From Trichopria drosophilae (lineage: Eukaryota > Arthropoda > Insecta > Hymenoptera > Diapriidae), in assembly GCA_030407085.1 (NCBI GenBank), contig CM059585.1:94644501-94708500 (forward strand): a stretch of 64,000 bases of DNA, given 5' to 3'. The position numbers and the translations under genes were made by a program. Every line of letters begins with the position of its first letter. Position 1 is the stretch's first letter. The notes beneath the pieces were generated by a model. The model searched no databases. It saw nothing but the letters and a program-made list of their open reading frames with translations, and was not told the origin of the DNA. Shown here one piece after another: positions 45,066-56,584 of this stretch.

Positions 45066-46344
45066 CATACCATTTGTATTTCCATAGGGGATTATTGAAA
45101 ACGGTAACATTATTGTTGTTTCTGATGATAAAATAAGTCAGGACCAGAAAGAAAATCTTTCTGAAAATAAAGAACCTTTGCAGTCTACAAGTTTTAGTGA
45201 CACATTTAAATGCAAAATAAAAGAACCGCCTAAAAAAAAGGAAGCTGCATTCTTTAAATTTTAATTTAAAAAATATATTAGAAAATAATGTAGTTGGATG
45301 TGCACTTATTAACATCAGCAAAGAATCGGCAGAATTCAACACACAATCTCAAGGCTATCTATGCGATTTAATTGTCACATACTTTCTGAACCAAAGAACC
45401 AGGTACGTTTCATAACAAATAAAGGTTAAAGAAAATCAATCAGTAAATATTGGGATAAATACATCTTTACGATAGTGTCTTTTATAAATCTGTAAATCAA
45501 TAAATATGTTTCTTTTCTTAGACCACTTTGTAACGTAGATTTTGACGAAATATCAGAAGAAATAGTACAATTATTTCCACATGAATGTAAAGAAACATAT
45601 TACGTGCCACCCATATCCAAAAAGAAGTCTAAATCGAACAAAAGCAACATTTCTAAGGGGAAGTTGGTTGACAAATACCGGAACAAGCTCACTTTTTTAA
45701 GAAAAGGTCATATTATCGATTCAAATACAAATACAAGTGACAGTGACGATGATAATGATGTGCACAAAACTATAAAGGAAGGTATGGTATAGTTTTATTA
45801 TAGTGTTTCATTTTCAGTCTATTCATGTTAGTTTATTATTAATATAATATATTTAAATAATTAGACAAAGAATCTGAAAGAAGTAGCAAAGAATGGTTAA
45901 TTAATAACCGTATGCCATGGGAGGAAGTCATACAACATTGGGATGCATCGTACAATCTTCGGTTCAGAGATTGTCAGGGAAAAGGAACACTTCATGATAT
46001 AATCGAAGAATGATGGCCAATTTTAACCTCATCATTAGGTTACATATTGGTAAGATGTTAATTTCAATAAATAACAATTTTGATTAACGTGTATTAATTT
46101 ATCAATTTTATATCGTTAACAATCACACTAGTAAAATATAATTAATGCCTAGAGATGTTTAAAATAAGAAATCTTTCCTTCTAGATTGAACATGACTTCA
46201 CTGCAAAATACAAAGACTTTGATCAAAACCTGACCAACAAATGGAATGTATTTTTTGAAACACTTTCGAATTTAAATCTTAAAAATCTGCAACCATCAGA
46301 TGAAGCATTATATACATTGCTGAAAAATAAAAAATTGACACCAG

Positions 46345-47616
46345 GTAAGTAAGTGTTAATTTCTTTCTTCTTTTCTCTTATTATATTTTCTTTCTTTTAT
46401 TCATAACAAATTTTAAATTCATTGGGAAATACCCAGCAACATTGATTAACAAAAGTCACGTAGAAATTGTTTTCAACTTGTTATGGGTCTTTTTAATCAT
46501 TAGTTTTTTCTGCAGCTTAAAGAGCATAATTATTGTGCATCTGACAGACTTTGATTTGTCCCTGCAACTATCTAAGTTTTAAAGTAGCACAAAGAACTTA
46601 ATTCTTTCACACAAAGCACTAAATTCACTTAAGTTTTCATTTTAAAAATCACATTAACCGATAATGTCAACGAATAATCGAGCATATGTATGTTTGTTGA
46701 CTAACGATGTCATTATATACGACCTTCCACGGAGACTGCCACCTTAATTTATACTGAATGCTGATTCGTTCTCGTCCCCTATATATCGCCTTGCTCATTC
46801 GTCTGAAAAGTTCGGAAACTTTCGGCAGCGCTCGGTTAAGGCAAACACTACTGGCGCTGCCGTGCGGATTAGTTTCACTAGCGACAATAAGCGGCAATAA
46901 GCGTCAAAATTGAACACCGCGAAGCATGATCTGTAGCAGCCCCATGCCCTCTAGTCTCTCTTTCATACTCTGTCTAGAGGAGATAGTGATTTCAGTACAT
47001 AACTGCCTAAAGCTTTTTGCGTGGATGCCATCCACAAATCTAATTTTTTGGCGCATATGACATTTTCTTTATTACAAATTCTTTTGAATCCCCAAAAAAG
47101 TATAATACATATTGAACATCTTTGAACCCTTATTGGATTAGGAAGTTAAAAACAAGAGCTTCGAAAGACGAACAAGTATTCAAAGGTGTTTTTTTGCAAT
47201 TTCTTCTCTTTTCTTGAAAGTTGAGAAATTGGGTTCCGAAAAGAATTCAGATTTTGAATCCTTTTGAAACCTTCTTCATTTACAGCGCTCTTTGCTTTAT
47301 CTGCCACAATTATTGCCGGACAATCGGGAAAGCCTCTCCAGCCATCCAAGATGAGGGATGGTGACTGGACCGTAATCATATGGGAAAACACCCTGTGTGT
47401 ACTGAATTGTATCAGTCTAGACATTAAAAAAGTCACTGGATTTATAGTTTCAATTCCGCCACTTTGAAACGTGTATAGCCCCCCCCCCCCAGAGTTAGTG
47501 TTTTTAAAATAGTCACAGCGTCTGTTTTCCCTTAATCTATTTTACGCTACTTCTTCTGTAATGTAAACAAAAATATAATCAAGATTTTAAAATAATTTTA
47601 TCTATTCACACTTCAG
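46345..47616 (+). other. Large intron (1272 bp) of the accessory pseudogene
   Basis: Bounded by CCAG|GTAAGT and TTCAG|ATTG in matching phase 1. It is far longer than the other introns and contains GC-richer stretches (about 46700-46900 and 47260-47420) that may be older insertions; I could not identify them. A poly-C run is at about 47481-47490. Confidence 0.5.
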
Positions 47617-47940
47617 ATTGTCAAAATGCCATAAAAATCCCTCTTTTGTCATCATTAGTTTCACCGAAATCTAATAAAGTAGCTATTAACAGGAATGGAA
47701 AGAAAACTTTTTGGAAACCATCTTCCGCAGAATGCAGAGAAGGAATGGTTGTGCACGTAAAGGTAATTTGTGAATACATGATAATACAATAAATGAATTG
47801 TTTTAAAATATTGTTCCTATCACAGAAATAAATTATTCGTTGTAATAAAGACATATTACGTGGTTCTCAACATTGAAAAGATTCTAATGTGGTAATTCGG
47901 CAAGGCATTAATTTGCGACACAAAATTTTAATTAAACGCA

Positions 47941-48131
47941 CAGTGGTCCCCCTCTTATCCGATACAACTTAGGACCGACAAGATGGCGGCTCCTTCACTT
48001 ATCCGATACAGGTCTTACTTGGGGATACGACTGTTACGACTAAGAAAAATATCGGTCAAGTGAAGGAAGCGAGTATCGGATAACTGAGGACTATCGGATA
48101 TACCGAGGATCGAATAAGAGGGAAACCACTG
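47941..48131. mobile_element. pogo/Tigger-like MITE (191 bp) in the last intron
   Basis: The ends are CAGTGGTCCCCCTCTTATCC and the complement of CAGTGGTTTCCCTCTTATTC, with TA following on the right (48132-48133) and CA, probably a mutated TA, on the left. CAGTGG plus a TA target is characteristic of Tigger/pogo MITEs. Internal copies of TTATCCGATAC and its complement make the sequence largely palindromic. Confidence 0.8.
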
Positions 48132-48857
48132 TACTGAAGTCATATAGGACCGTCCATAAACTACGAAGAATTTTTTGGGCATATTTTTTTCTCGACTATA
48201 TCATATTTCACCGAGTGTAAACACACTAAAGTATCTAGTGGAAATGATGCCGTCAAAGTTAACTATGTATCAGACATTTTCTTTTCTGTGTGATATATTT
48301 TTTCTGTGATATTATGTCCATCGTTGCGTTGTTTTACACGCAAACGAAAGTAATGCTTATCATTTAAACTCGTTTACAAGTAATTTTCTTTAATTGTATT
48401 ATTACATTTAATTTTAGGTACCGGGAGATGTGCAGGAAGCAATAAACCACAAGCAAGAAAAAATGTATAGTGTCGGTTGTTCGGTGCAGCCGTATATTAT
48501 AATAGTTGGTGAAGACATTTGCTTGCATATTAGCAAAGTATATATTTGCATGGGAAATTGTTTATATGAAATACCAACGGTATTCAAGGCAGAGGTCATC
48601 ATAAAAACGTTCATTGTTTTAAACCTAAGCTATCCTCTGGAATGTGAGAATCTTTACTACCTACTGCAGTGGGGTGTGCTGGAATTGCAAACATCAAAGG
48701 ACGAAAAAATTCCGAGCGTCTGCAACCTAATTAACAAATTGAAAAAAAGATCTCATTAGATTAGCGTAGACTTTACACGAAGTGTTCCGTGCTATCTGCG
48801 AATGTATAGTTTTGTTTTATCGTAAAATCATTATTAGTTTATATATATTTATATATA

Positions 48858-51326
48858 ATGAATTGCAAACATTGTGATCGAAAAGTTACTGGAACCGATT
48901 CCGAAATTTTGTTATGGAACGTAAAATGTTTTCATCCGTTTCTCCATGACTACTCCTGCGTTCATGAAAAATGTTTACGTAAATTTAATTCAATTTCGAC
49001 TTTAAAAAAGCATGTACGTAAATGCTGCTATTACATTCCCCAACCAAAAGGAATAACGAACAAAATCTTAATCCCAAGAGACATAAGTAATGAATGCGAA
49101 ATGGAATATTCTTCTGATGAAAGCTCTAACTCTAAATGTAAGTCTAGTATAAGTAAAGATGGCAATAAAACAGATAGCATCAATTCTAAAGATTCATATT
49201 CAAATAAATCTTTTAATGAGGGTATTATCAATGATCATTTGCTACAATTTATTGCCAAACTATACAGTGATCCCTCAGTAACACGTTGTACAGTGCAAAA
49301 AGTTATCGAGCAATTTACTGAAACTGTCTATGATATTTTAAATGTAGCGAAATTGAAATTGAAACAAACCATACCTACAAAATATTACGATCAACTAGAA
49401 GCCGCGCTAAATATAAGTGTCTTTACAGATTTAAGATCCAGACTATAAAAGATTGCAGTACTTTCAAAATTCAAAAAGTTTTATTTCTTCGAAGCCTGTT
49501 ATTATTGGTGAAATTAACGATGATAAAAAATAAAGGGAGAAACAGTACTCCGGGTCAAACAGTGCGAAAGTCAAGTAGTACCAATAGATAGGGTATTGCA
49601 ATCTTTTTTATAATTACCCAATGTATTCGATACGGTTACGAAATATATTGAGACCGAATTTTGTCGCAAAGATGACAATTATTCCAGTTTATTTCAAGGT
49701 TCGGTTTGGAAAAACGTAAAAAAGAAGTATGAAGGTAAGATCTTAATACCTCTCTATTTGTACTACGATGACTTTGAAACGGGTAATCCTCTTTCACCAT
49801 CGGCAGGTATTCACAAAGTAGGAGCAATGTATTATTCGGTTGCAGCAGTAACTCCAGTATATTCATCAGGTTTAAATAATATTCATTTGGGACAGTTAGT
49901 ATACAGTTCAGATAGCTCGAATTTTGGAAACGAAAAGTGTTTTAATGAAATCATACAACAATTAATTGTTTTAAGTGAAAAGGGTATCACAGTTTCTGTA
50001 AAAGATCAACACGTTAACTTATATTTTACAGTGTTTTCTTTGCTAGGTGATAATTTAGGGCTTAACAGTCTTTTGGGATTTTCAGACAGTTTTCCTTCCA
50101 CTTACTTTTGTCGTATATGTCGAGCTTCTAAATGCGTTACACGACAGCAATGTTTGCAATCCGATGATTATCTCCGAAATATTGAAAATTACAAAGAAGA
50201 TGTTAAAAGTTGTTCAATCGGATTGAAAGAATGCTGCGTTTTTAATCGTCTAAGTAACTTCCACTGTGTGATTAATCTGTCTTGTGACATAATGCACGAC
50301 TTATTCGAGGGCGTCTGTAGATATGTTATGGCCAATATTATAAAGCACATTGTAGAAAATAAGTATCTATCTCTAGACCACCTAAATATGAAAATAAAAT
50401 ATTTCAATTACTCTGAGGTTGACAAAGGAAACAAAATAATGCTAATAAATCCGACTCATATTCAGACAGGTTGTTTAATTACAACAGCTTCAGAAATGTC
50501 AGCACTAATGGCATATTTTGGTACAATTGTCGGTGATCTAATTCCCGAAGAAGATAATGCCTGGATATTATACCAAACATTGTTCGATATAATATATACA
50601 GTAACGAGTAGTACTATATCAGAATCTCAAATTATTTATCTAGAGCAGTTAATAAAAGAGCACAATACCTTATATTGTTCAATATTTCAAGAAAATTTAA
50701 ATCCAAAATTTCATTTTCTTCTTCATTACCCTTATATTATTCCCAGCATGGGTCCACTTAAGTATTCATCGCGCATACGGTCCGAAGCTTTTCATAAAAT
50801 TCCAAAGACATATGCTCTCGCTGTTCCTAATCGACGAAACTTGTTATTAACTTTGTCAACGAAACTGCAGTTACAATATTGTTATAGATTAATTAGTAAA
50901 ACAGGATTCGAAATGTCAGTAGAAATCGGTCGAAATGTTGGCGACTTATCGCAATATTCATTTTATGATATTTTACCAATGTTTACTGAGCAATACGAGG
51001 TATCCTATGCTAAAATAAATGGATTTACTTATAAACCAGAATATATTTCATTAACAGACATTAACGACCACAATGACAATAATCCAAGATTCAGTATTGT
51101 AAAGCATATAGTTATAAGCGCAAATAACATAATTAGTCTAATCTGTATGAAATGCAAAACGGTAGGTTTAAATAACAATTTAAAAGCGTATGATATCATA
51201 AAACCAACACATGATTATGACTATTATTCAATTTATCACCTGATAGATTGTGCAAATTTACCAATTGTAACAAATGTGCATACAACTTCAGAAGGACGTC
51301 ATGTCATATCGTGGATGAATATTTAG
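48858..51326 (+). pseudogene. CACTA-like DDE transposase with N-terminal zinc finger, decayed
   Basis: The first part (48858-49448) opens MNCKHCDRKV and contains a finger with Cys34, Cys39, His52 and Cys56 (CVHEKCLRKFNSISTLKKHV), a likely DNA-binding domain. Frame lesions follow (49448, about 49530, TAA at 49611-49613). The catalytic part is open from 49614 to 51326. It carries YYDDFETGNPL (first Asp pair near 49767), LLGDNLGLNSLLGF (second Asp near 50049) and DIMHDLFEGVCRY (His/Glu near 50292-50311), corresponding in spacing and context to the D-D-E sites of CACTA/EnSpm transposases. An AATAAA is at about 51378. It lies 98 bp after the accessory gene on the same strand, so the two look like one element's cargo. 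Superfamily naming is inference from motifs. Confidence 0.65.
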
Positions 51327-51589
51327 CTTTTTATTATATTGTATATAAATGTATATCACTTTTTGTAAACGACAACCAATAAAGAATTATAAAAAGTTCG
51401 CAATTACTTTATAGATATGTATTATTTATTTTTAACTAGAATATGCCCATAAATGTTTAGACATAAAAATTTGTCAAGTGCTTTTCTCACAAATACAGGT
51501 ATTATACATAAGCTCTTTTTTTGATAGTTGCGAAAATCTGGGTATTGCTGCACGTTCTTATAATATAATTGCAGTTAAATTTTCGCCAA

Positions 51590-51770
51590 GTTGACATTGA
51601 ATTAAAAGATGTGGTCAAAGTCATGTTCTGACGTAAGACTTCCCTTCTAAAAAATAGTGGTTCCCATTTGAAAAATTGAAATTAATCTTGAAATGACCAT
51701 CAAAATAATAGTCAAGGTCAAATTTAATATCACCATTAGATAAATAGGGAAAAATTATGTCTACAACACC
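51590..51770. repeat. Half copy of the GACCTTGA palindromic repeat family
   Basis: AGTGGTTCCCATTTGAAAAA (about 51655-51674), then AGTCAAGGTCAAATTTAAT and ACCATTAGATAAATAGG match, with changes, the right arm of the repeat at 63720-64000. Only one arm is recognisable. Confidence 0.5.
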
Positions 51771-52120
51771 ACGTTATTTCATAAAAATCGATATTGATTT
51801 ACGATGTAATCTAAATAACTCATTTCATCCAAAGCATATTTATTAATAATTAATAAATATCATATTTGACACAAAGCAGTTTGTGTTGAGTTAATTATAT
51901 GCAGGTAGTTGCAATAAATTTGCGGTTTATTAAATATTAATAAATATTTATTTCGCCATAGTTAAATAAGATATTTATTAACTATAAACAAATCATATTT
52001 GTCTCAAATAATTTGTTTTCTCAGTGTGGTCTACAACCACAGATATATTGATCTGAGGTTAAGAAATAGTATATTACGCTTCAAGGGAAGAAAACGCGCG
52101 ATTTCGAGTGGTAGGATTTC

Positions 52121-52307
52121 TATTTTTTCCCGACTTCACTGGAATGCCCCAACTTCCACGCTCATTACTCCCTCTGACGTCACACTTTCCTTCCCAATGG
52201 AGTAATGAAACCGAAGTGCGCATGCGCGGAGACGCCCGGCGGAATCGGCTACTTTCGCCCCGCGTTGCTAGCGCGGAATGTGGTCATTCCGGTGAAGTCG
52301 GGGAAAA
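52121..52307. mobile_element. GC-rich MITE with CRE- and NRF1-like sites
   Basis: The ends TTTTTCCCGACTTCACTGGA and TCCGGTGAAGTCGGGGAAAA form an inverted repeat of about 23 bp with one mismatch. The interior contains TGACGTCA (52177-52184), a perfect CRE, and GTGCGCATGCGC (about 52217-52228), a palindrome matching the NRF1 consensus. There is no ORF of note. Confidence 0.6.
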
Positions 52308-52433
52308 ACATTATTCCTGTGATCAGCTAAATTCGGATTTACAAATAAAATTATCGGTCGTACCGATGGTTTTCAGAGTGAATGACAAAAAGCCCGGTTA
52401 TATTTAAATTTGCAATTTATGTTCATCTCATGG

Positions 52434-52437
52434 CTAT

Positions 52438-52468
<31 letters not shown>

Positions 52469-52500
52469 TTTCTCTACGGACCAAAATGGTCCTTTACAAA
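52434..52500 (-). repeat. LINE 3' tail (AAAT)n and adjacent hairpin
   Basis: The plus strand shows (ATTT)n at 52434-52470 and GGACCAAAATGGTCC at 52478-52492, a 6-bp stem (GGACCA/TGGTCC) with a 3-base loop on the transcript strand. Confidence 0.8.
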
Positions 52501-52608
52501 ATACTACGCGCAATATATAATAATAATAATTGTATAATAATGAACCATATACAGGGTCGACGAATATAACAATAAAACGCAGATAAAATATAAATTACAT
52601 ATATACAA

Positions 52609-55173
52609 TTACACATAACAGGATACCGTACTAGCCGATATACATCTTTTAAAAGTATAAAAACTTGCACACGAGCGCATGTCAATGTTCAGACTATTCC
52701 AAGCACGTTTAAGGCGAGGAATCGGAAAATAAAATGAATAGTTGTTCATACACGTGGTCTCGTATAGCGTTCTTTGGTTCCGAATAGAATACGGATTGTC
52801 CCTGCGCGGAAATAATGCGGACAATTTCGAGTTTGGCAAGGTATATAAAATACGGAAAACTATTATTAATAAGTCATAATATTTATGAGTCGAATGAACA
52901 GTCGGAAATTTGAATGTTGATGAAATATAATTGAAGTTGTGCTCAAAACGCGACATTGGTTGATCGGACTTAGAAGCAAGATATCTTAGAGCTCTTCGCT
53001 GAACACTCTCTAACAAATCAATGTCGGCTACTGTATACGGAGACCAGATAGGAGAGGCATACAGCAAATGTGGTAATACTAATGTTCGTATGATGTACGC
53101 GATCGACCACGGGTCTCTAAAATCTCTTGTGACTCGTTGCACAAAGCCGAGCATCCTTGATGCCTTCGCATGCACGTGTATTAAATGTTTTTTAAATGAA
53201 AAGTTATCACACATTATAACACCCAGGTCCGATTGTTCGACGACTCGTGAAATTGGAAGCCCCAATCACTTGTACATAAATTCGAACTTATCAGGTCGCC
53301 GAGAAAAAGACATTATTTTACACTTCGAGATATTCAGATTTAGTCCATTTTGCGCTGACCACCGTCCAATTGAATCTAGATCTCTTTGGAGCTTCGAGGC
53401 ATCCATGGGTGAACGAATCTGCATGTATAGCTTTATATCGTCCGCATACAATTAAATGTTTGAAGATTCTACGAATTCTATAATGTCATTAATAAAAATA
53501 TTGAAAAGAATTGGCCCCAGATGTGACCCCTGCGGAACTCCCGAGGAAGCAACGCAAGGCTTCGATCTGCAGTTTTTATATCTTACACGCTGAGTTCGAC
53601 CATTTAAGTACGAATCTTTCCATCTCATGAATGAGCCTGAGAACCCCAAATGATTTAGTTTGCCTAAAAGCACAGCATGATTAATATTGTCGAAAGCCTT
53701 CGAAAAATCCAAATAAGCGGTGTCAACTTGATTATTTAACGCTGTTGGATTAGACACAAAATCTGAGAATAAAAGCAAGTTCGTAACCGTGGGTTTATTC
53801 TTACAAAAACCATGCTGATTGTCAATAATAACAGACATTAAAACATTGTTCAATTTTGCTGCAATGAGGCAATCAAATAATTTCGGGATACAGCTAATAA
53901 TCGAAACTGGACGGTAGTTCTCAACATTACTACTATCTCCATTTTTAAAAATCGGTGTTATAAGAGTTTCCTTCCATTTAGAAGGGAAAAGCCCAAGATC
54001 CAGCGACATATTGAACAAATAGTATAACGGGTTGAGTAACGATTTCACATTGTTTTTAATGAAAATTGAATAATGAACAAATTCACAATACTGTTGTGGT
54101 CCGATGCAAATTTATCTCGAAAATGCATATTACTGGGAAAGGTGTTCTTTTTACGAGAGTTATTGACAAACGACCAAAAAGCACGTACGTTAGATCTTAC
54201 TTTCTTCTCCATATCGGTGATATACTCTTTATACTGTAATTTCGAATATTTTATGCACAATGCTCTTAGACGTTTAAATTCTATGAAATCATCAATAATC
54301 CTAAAACTTTTCCACTTTCTATGAGTTAATTTTTTATCAAAAATCATATTTTTTAATTCTGAATTATACCATGGTAATTGGCATAATTGGAACATTTTTC
54401 GATATTACCCCGTATAACTTTTTATAAAAAGAATCTACGGCACTATTAAGGTCCGGGTCATCTTCAATACATTTCCAGTCCACCATCGACAAATCCCTAC
54501 TCAGCCCATCAAGGTTGGCTTTATTAAAATTATATGATATAAAGATAAACTCAACAGATTGAATTTGATTATGGGATAAATAAAAGTAAGCGTGTTTATG
54601 ATGAGAATCGGTTGGGACTAAGAAATCAGGGCTATCATGATACACTGTATTAACACATGATGAAAAAAGAACATCTAAAGTATAACCCTTGCTAGGACGG
54701 GCCGGGAAATAAGGAGAAAGCTCTAGAAACGAGAACAGGCCACTACAAGTATTAGACGCAGCTTTAATACTCGCAGAGATGTAACCCGTACATTTAAAAC
54801 CGGGACCGTCTCGATTCCAAACAACATTTGGTAGATTAAAGTCTCCGGAAATAACCCATTGGCAATTATTAAATTTTAAACCATGTCTTCTATCATATTT
54901 GCAAATAAATTATAATCACTCTCCGGAGCCGATGGAGAAAAATATGATGCAGAGACTATCAATCTATCAAATTCGGATGCAATAGATACGCACAAATGTT
55001 CCGAGTTGACAAATAATGCTGACGACAGCAGGCCACAAGATACATATGATTTCACCGCAATCAAGACGCCGCTTCCTCTCTGCTTCGATGATGATGATCT
55101 GTCAGTGCGATAGACAGAATAACCCAGAAAACCCAGTTCCGAGTCCATAATGTCTTCATGTAACCTGCTATTG
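52609..55173 (-). pseudogene. Endonuclease/reverse transcriptase remnant of the Jockey-like LINE
   Basis: The endonuclease part reads ELGFLGYSVYRTDRSSSSKQ, RGSGVLIAVKSY, VISGDFNLPNVVW, SKGYTLDVLFSS and DSHHKHAY, with a frameshift near 54880. The RT reads WKETLITPIFKNGD, NYRPVSIISCIPKLFD, YLDFSKAFDNINHAVL, SSGVPQGSHLGPILFNIF and LYADDIKLY (about 53424-53450). From 54048 to 52609 it is one frame interrupted by two in-frame stops (TAA at 53452-53454 and TGA at 53266-53268); a frameshift lies near 54045 and more damage upstream. The conserved C-terminal region includes LVLPHLLYASPIWSP and ESVQRRALRYLA. There is no RNase H, consistent with Jockey-type elements. Not functional as read. Confidence 0.85.
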
Positions 55174-55180
55174 CAGTTCT

Positions 55181-56015
55181 ATAATATTTTAACACCGAAT
55201 TTATGGTAGTGTCACTCTGGCCCAACGCCCCTATAACTTCACCTATACTTCTATGGTTTTAAGAGGTGCAATTGTCTATAGATTTGACTTTTATTTGCTG
55301 TTGTCTTTAATCTTTCGTATAGCCCAAAATCATGAATGGGCGGAAGTATTTTTATATTAGTACCAAAATAAACTTAGCGTCCCTAGTTTCTATTGCAGAT
55401 GGTACCCAGGGTCAAAGTATATAGGAATAATGAGCATTATCATCTAAAAACAATCGAAACTGGCCCATGTGCAGTAAGTCGTTGATGTACCTGCATGTAC
55501 ATTACGAGTAATGTTTGCATTTAAGAATAATATTTCCATTGTGGTAGATCCATATTTTTGTCATGGTTGTTTCAATTTCATGTAACCGCAGCATTACGAA
55601 ACCCTCTGTTTCAGAAATGATGCCTGCATCACTGGCCTAAACGTAATACGCGAAGATACTCGCAATCCGTAGCGTCTACGCGGTATTACAAAACATACAG
55701 TTTCGCAACAAAACGTTCATTGAACTCCGCTATGTTGACTTTCACCATCGGGTCCTTTGGTATTCGAGCTGCTGGGTTCACGATAGGGTTGGTAGTATAA
55801 GCCTGAAGTAGAAGTTCACTATCGTCGCGGCTAAAATAAGCCTGTATGATATTTCTCATGGTTGAATTATAATCGTAATATACTCATGAGTCGGTTCATC
55901 GGCTGATTTGTGTTTTGGCAATATCAAAGGCAAAAGTCTAACGTTTTCAAAGATGGAATCGAGAAACGACTTCCAGTAAAAAGCCTATCAAAAAGAAACA
56001 GTAACATAGAGAAGT
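55181..56015. other. No gene recognised
   Basis: Mixed AT-rich sequence; the longest frames lack motifs. Confidence 0.4.
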
Positions 56016-56019
56016 GTAG

Positions 56020-56580
56020 CGGAATAGTAGTTTTCGATACAAGGGCGTATGCGTAAAGAACTTTACACACACACACACACGTGTGCCGAAATATTGTTTA
56101 CGTACGGCTTTTTCGTGGGTAAAGTATAATCGAGTGCGTAAAGTTTACTTTACGCACAAGTTTACTTTACGCACCGAAAAGACGTACATAATAGTAGTTT
56201 TTGATAAATGTTCAAAATAGTATATAACCTAACAAAGGTGTAAAGTATTCCTTTAGACATGTGTAGATACGGTACTGACCAGGAGCCAAGTCATCCGTAA
56301 AGTTTCCGTGCGTGTGTGCAAAAGTTTATACTTTAAACCCATGTTAGGTTTCGTATTTTTTGTAATTGCGTGCGTAAAGAAAGTGCGGAGAGTTTTGATA
56401 CCTGCTTGAGTACGCAAAGTAAACCTTGCGCAGGACCAATCACTTTACGAAAATCGTCGTTGAGGGTGCGTAAACGTTTACTTTAGGCTTGAAAGACATG
56501 CATCGAAAGTAGTTTATACACGAGGTTTACGCACACACTTACGAAATAGTAGTTTTCCATACAAGTGCGTAAAAGTTTTT
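56020..56580. repeat. Cluster of GCGTAAAGTTTACTTTACGC motifs between direct repeats
   Basis: A direct repeat, ATAGTAGTTTTCGATACAAG (about 56024-56043) and ATAGTAGTTTTCCATACAAG (about 56546-56565), brackets a region with many GTGCGTAAAG/CTTTACGCAC half-sites, several arranged as palindromes (56134-56157 and 56158-56175). An (AC)n tract is at about 56067-56082. This organisation resembles subterminal transposase-binding motifs or a satellite-like array; there are no ORFs. Confidence 0.6.
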
Positions 56581-56584
56581 TCTA

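Larger units (their letters stand above)
37490..45085. mobile_element. Decayed CACTA-like element with CGTACG arrays, split by a LINE
   Basis: Two regions rich in CGTACG motifs, 37500-37880 and 44825-45065, are in inverted orientation; a shared block, GGTTACGATTCGAACATTTT, is read forward at about 37619-37638 and as its complement at about 44995-45014. Between them lie the tail of a transposon protein (43753-44089 plus 38430-38514, minus), a LINE, a MITE and a DIRS relic. Arrays of short direct and inverted subterminal motifs with a transposase gene inside are the usual plan of CACTA/EnSpm elements. Most of the interior coding region is deleted. The exact ends are not resolved. Confidence 0.55.
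45087..48759 (+). pseudogene. Accessory gene of a CACTA-like transposon, six exons
   Basis: Six coding segments with consistent splice signals and phases can be joined: 45087-45402, 45522-45781, 45865-46049, 46185-46344, 47617-47762 and 48418-48759. They read VVGCALINISKE and LCDLIVTYFL; GKLVDKYRNKLTFLRK; MPWEEVIQHWDASYN and LGYILIEHDFTAKY; KTFWKPSSAECREGMVVHV; and VQPYIIIVGEDICLHI with LNLSYPLECENLYYLLQWGV. I recognise this order (YRNKLTFLRK...GYILI..DF...WKPS..E...HV...QP.I...G) from proteins encoded next to CACTA-like transposases in insect and other animal genomes; the role is unknown. A one-base insertion near 45261 and a TGA at 46011-46013 break it. The 5' end is lost against the CGTACG array. 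Confidence 0.6.
52434..55180 (-). mobile_element. 5'-truncated Jockey-like LINE
   Basis: The element ends in a (AAAT)n tail on the minus strand (plus 52434-52470), preceded by a hairpin at 52478-52492, and reaches only into the middle of the endonuclease domain at its 5' side. 5' truncation is the usual outcome of target-primed reverse transcription. Target duplications were not found. Confidence 0.82.

Noticed and set aside
46667..47436. Minus-strand ORFs (46667-46897 and 47146-47436) as extra genes
   Set aside because: They fall in a predicted intron, have no recognised motif and no splice partners; possibly old insertions, but I cannot support a gene.
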